Of a DNA stretch of 8,679 nucleotides, positions 6,540 through 8,679 are shown in pieces. Below the pieces are notes generated by a model. That model was not told where the DNA came from. It worked only from the letters and a program-made list of their open reading frames with translations, and made no database searches. Origin of the DNA: JANSWP01 sp041941305 (GTDB lineage: Bacteria > Bacteroidota > Bacteroidia > Chitinophagales > Saprospiraceae); assembly GCA_041941305.1 (NCBI GenBank), contig JBGTQJ010000117.1, positions 1 to 8,679 on the forward strand, given 5' to 3'. Position numbers and translations under genes: made by a program. Positions within the stretch are counted from its first letter, which is position 1. Every line of letters starts with the position of its first letter.

Positions 6540-7547
6540 TCATTCGTTAGCCCTAGCTTTTACCTTTACTTGAATAGTTCCCCCTGCAGAAGCTGATACT
6601 GGTGCTTCCAAACTATAAATGATTGGAATAGAGGGTAGCCCAGAAAGTACATAAGGACTGGCTCCGGCAAATATTCCGCAATCTACACCTCCTTCTCCAG
6701 CACCAATCGCAGGAGAATTCGATTTAAGTTGAAAAACCCCATCAGGGCTCCCTTGTCCAATAAAAATCGAACTTGAATTTAAATTACCAATATTATTTAC
6801 CGGAATTTCATTTTGAGGCAAGGTAAAAACATTAAATAAAATAGAACTGCTATTTGCGAAATCCGGATAATTGAGAATCGAAAAAATATTGTTCTTTACA
6901 ATCGTATTATGAAAACCTATAAAATCTATGTTGTCAGTAAGGATTACATTATGTTTAAACTCTGCACCGCTTGTTATATCTACTCCTAGTCCCGCAGCGT
7001 AAATAATATTGTTTAGAATTTGGATGTTTGAACAACCTTCTTCAATTATAATATCATTGCAACAATAATCAGGGTCAAAAAAATTGTTATGGACAGTAAT
7101 ATTGGAACTATTGACAATTTCTAGATCGCCGTAAAGGTGATTGTTTTGAAAAACAATATTTGAAACACCTTCTATGTGAACTTTATCATTTAAGGGATTA
7201 CCTTCATCTGAAGTAAGACCGGAAATCAAAGAATTATTAGCTCCTGCAGTCAATATAATATCACTAACAATTGCGGGGGCAGTATTCGTCACACCTCCCT
7301 GATTGGCTGCTAAGAAATAACCGGGGCCTATTATATTTACTTTTTTATTAATTGTAATATTCCCATAATCAATTCCGGTTCCTGTCACATAAATAAAATC
7401 ATCCCCTTCTGCCTCATCAATAGCTGCTTGCAGAGAGGTGTAATTAGCTGTACTACCAGGAGAGTTGTCAACAGAAATAATATTTTGAGCATTTACCATT
7501 ATCCAGCTAAGACTCATGAAGTACAAGCATAATATTATTTTTTCCAT
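6540..7547 (-). CDS. Secreted right-handed parallel beta-helix protein
   Basis: The 335-residue protein begins with a signal peptide (MEKIILCLYFMSLSWIMVNA, cut before Q21). Residues 25-75 match the entry cap of pectin-lyase-like helices: YTSLQAAIDEAEGDDFIYV, then NITINKKVNIIGPG. Residues about 95-245 form successive rungs with the repeating pattern 'x-I-x-x-N-x-(I/F)' (SNIVFQNNHLYG, SNITVHNNFF, SNIQILNNIIY, HNTIVKNNIF), each ending in an Asn ladder. The phrase SNSPAIGAGEGGVDCGIFAG (277-296) is the common closing motif of these proteins. The tail (297-335) has proline-rich turns and ends ARANE, with no T9SS sorting domain. The fold supports polysaccharide binding or cleavage, but no lyase catalytic residues can be assigned. 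It lies 63 bases after the LemA-type gene and 96 before the protease gene, so co-transcription is possible. It may work with the neighbouring protein as a surface or periplasmic partner. Confidence 0.85.
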   Translation of the reverse strand: MEKIILCLYFMSLSWIMVNAQNIISVDNSPGSTANYTSLQAAIDEAEGDDFIYVTGTGIDYGNITINKKVNIIGPGYFLAANQGGVTNTAPAIVSDIILTAGANNSLISGLTSDEGNPLNDKVHIEGVSNIVFQNNHLYGDLEIVNSSNITVHNNFFDPDYCCNDIIIEEGCSNIQILNNIIYAAGLGVDITSGAEFKHNVILTDNIDFIGFHNTIVKNNIFSILNYPDFANSSSILFNVFTLPQNEIPVNNIGNLNSSSIFIGQGSPDGVFQLKSNSPAIGAGEGGVDCGIFAGASPYVLSGLPSIPIIYSLEAPVSASAGGTIQVKVKARANE

Positions 7548-7610
7548 GATATTGACTGTTTTGAGTTTAAAATTTAGTTTCTGAAATATTTGCTTTTAAA
7601 ATCCTGAAAA

Positions 7611-8679
7611 TCAAAATCTTATTTTTGGAGTGTGTTCTGAATTCCCTGACCTGGTAAACTTCAACTTTGGTTTATTATTAGCCATCACAACTTTATTATA
7701 GTCATCTCTAACTATCTTGATTCTGTTTTCTGTACCCTCCAACTGCATTTGGATTTTTTGAAAGTCATCATTTGCCTTTAACTCAGGATAACGTTCTACA
7801 GTTATCAACAGACGTCCCAATGCAGAATTCAACTGACCTTGAGCTTGTTGAAATTCCGAAACCTTTTTAGCAGTGAGTTTTGTTGGAGCAACGTCAACAG
7901 AAGTTGCCTTTGCTCTTGCTTGAAAAACTCTTTCCAATGTACCTTTATCAAAACCAGTTTGTCTTTTTACCGTAGCTATCAAATTGGAAATTAGATCCGC
8001 TCTCCTTTTGTAGGCACTTACAACTTTATTCCAAGCATCTATTATTTCCCCTTCTTTAGGTATGTTAATAGTTGAAGATTCAGCTTTTACCATTTCCTTT
8101 AATTTCAATGATTTTTTAAATTTTTTATACTCCTCCTCATATTTTTTATAAGCTCCCATATCACTAAACTTCATCCCAACTATTTGAATAACATTTCCAT
8201 TTTTGTCTTTAGAAATCTTATAAGTGCGGGTATAGCTTTTGTCCTTAGCTTGATATGCCACCCAACTAGTATTGGTTTTTTTATTTTGTCTTTGATTAGT
8301 AATTTTTTCAACTCTTTTATCAAACTCAATGTCCGAAGCTATTTTTGATTCAACAGGCACAAAAGCATAAAATTCCACACTTTGATTAGGGGAAACAAAA
8401 AATGCACTTTCGTATGCTGCACCACTGGTATTGGTTTTTAGAGAAGGATTTGCTTCAAATGCAGTAGGGAAAACAACTGAAAAAGTAGCTCCTCGGAATT
8501 TTTTATATCTAGAGTTGATTTTTTCCACCAAATCTTCATTTTTGATGATTGCTTCCTTATCAGATGACTTCTGGGTATGATCGAAAGTGGAATCTTCTGG
8601 TTCTTTAGATTTCTCTTTTTCCAAACTTAGTACATCGTGCAAAAAGTTTATTGATATTTTTTGTTGTCTGAATTTACCT
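7611..8679 (-). CDS. LemA-domain protein with unfamiliar N-terminal domain (5' end beyond window)
   Basis: The frame runs open to the right edge, and the first possible start inside is TTG at 8640-8642 with no ATG before residue 157, so the true start is probably outside the window. Numbering from that TTG gives 343 residues. A charged linker (1-40) precedes a predominantly beta domain (about 43-180) with the strands GATFSVVFPTAF, YESAFFVSPNQSVEFYAFVP, TSWVAYQAKDKSYTRTYKIS and VIQIVGMKFSD, ending in a lysine-rich helix. Residues 200-318 match LemA closely: IDAWNKVVSAYKRRADLISN, QARAKATSVDV, EFQQAQGQLNSALGRLL, ERYPELKAN and QLEGTENRIKIVRDDYNKVV. LemA proteins are usually membrane-anchored and of unclear function. 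Here the roughly 25-residue segment that normally follows (containing RFPxN and GFxxKPYF-like phrases) is missing, and the end SEHTPKIRF resembles the usual last residues. Whether the N-terminus holds a lipobox or membrane anchor cannot be seen. Confidence 0.85.
   Translation of the reverse strand, partial: GKFRQQKISINFLHDVLSLEKEKSKEPEDSTFDHTQKSSDKEAIIKNEDLVEKINSRYKKFRGATFSVVFPTAFEANPSLKTNTSGAAYESAFFVSPNQSVEFYAFVPVESKIASDIEFDKRVEKITNQRQNKKTNTSWVAYQAKDKSYTRTYKISKDKNGNVIQIVGMKFSDMGAYKKYEEEYKKFKKSLKLKEMVKAESSTINIPKEGEIIDAWNKVVSAYKRRADLISNLIATVKRQTGFDKGTLERVFQARAKATSVDVAPTKLTAKKVSEFQQAQGQLNSALGRLLITVERYPELKANDDFQKIQMQLEGTENRIKIVRDDYNKVVMANNKPKLKFTRSGNSEHTPKIRF

Noticed and set aside
1..8679. CRISPR array, tRNA, rRNA, insertion sequence or phage attachment site
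   Set aside because: No regularly spaced direct repeats, cloverleaf-like sequence, transposase or integrase motifs were seen on either strand.

Overview
The window looks like AT-rich Bacteroidota DNA, probably from a Saprospiraceae- or Flavobacteriia-like environmental lineage. The reasons are a type IX secretion (T9SS) C-terminal sorting domain, SprB-type and PKD repeats on a giant secreted protein, remnants of a hybrid two-component sensor of the kind common in this phylum, and the absence of Shine-Dalgarno sequences in front of the genes. The lineage is an inference from protein style, not from a marker gene.

All four intact genes and the one clear pseudogene lie on the minus strand, so the window reads biologically from right to left. 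At the right edge (7611-8679) is a LemA-domain protein whose 5' end lies outside the window. It joins an unfamiliar N-terminal domain to a LemA helical domain with a shortened tail. After 63 bases comes a secreted right-handed beta-helix protein (6540-7547). After another 96 bases comes a 1292-residue secreted multidomain protein (2565-6443): signal peptide, M43-like zinc metalloprotease, fibronectin III domain, four 'EYFIDxDPG' repeats, PKD domain, a tandem series of Ig-like modules, SprB-like modules and a T9SS sorting tail. A small secreted protein of unknown function follows (2025-2372).

The left quarter is genomic debris. From 565 to 1888 lies the decayed remnant of a hybrid sensor (Y_Y_Y domain, membrane segment, histidine kinase core). 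It is broken by two frameshifts and a nonsense codon and has lost its sensor propeller, receiver and DNA-binding domains. Hairpin-forming sequences sit at both of its edges, and an imperfect direct repeat lies between it and the small gene. Bases 1-530 hold two short open stretches on the plus strand that look like remnants and that I cannot identify.

The beta-helix protein and the giant protease-adhesin are both exported and adjacent, so they may act together at the cell surface, for example in polymer binding and protein digestion. No defence system, CRISPR array, tRNA, rRNA or intact mobile element was found.
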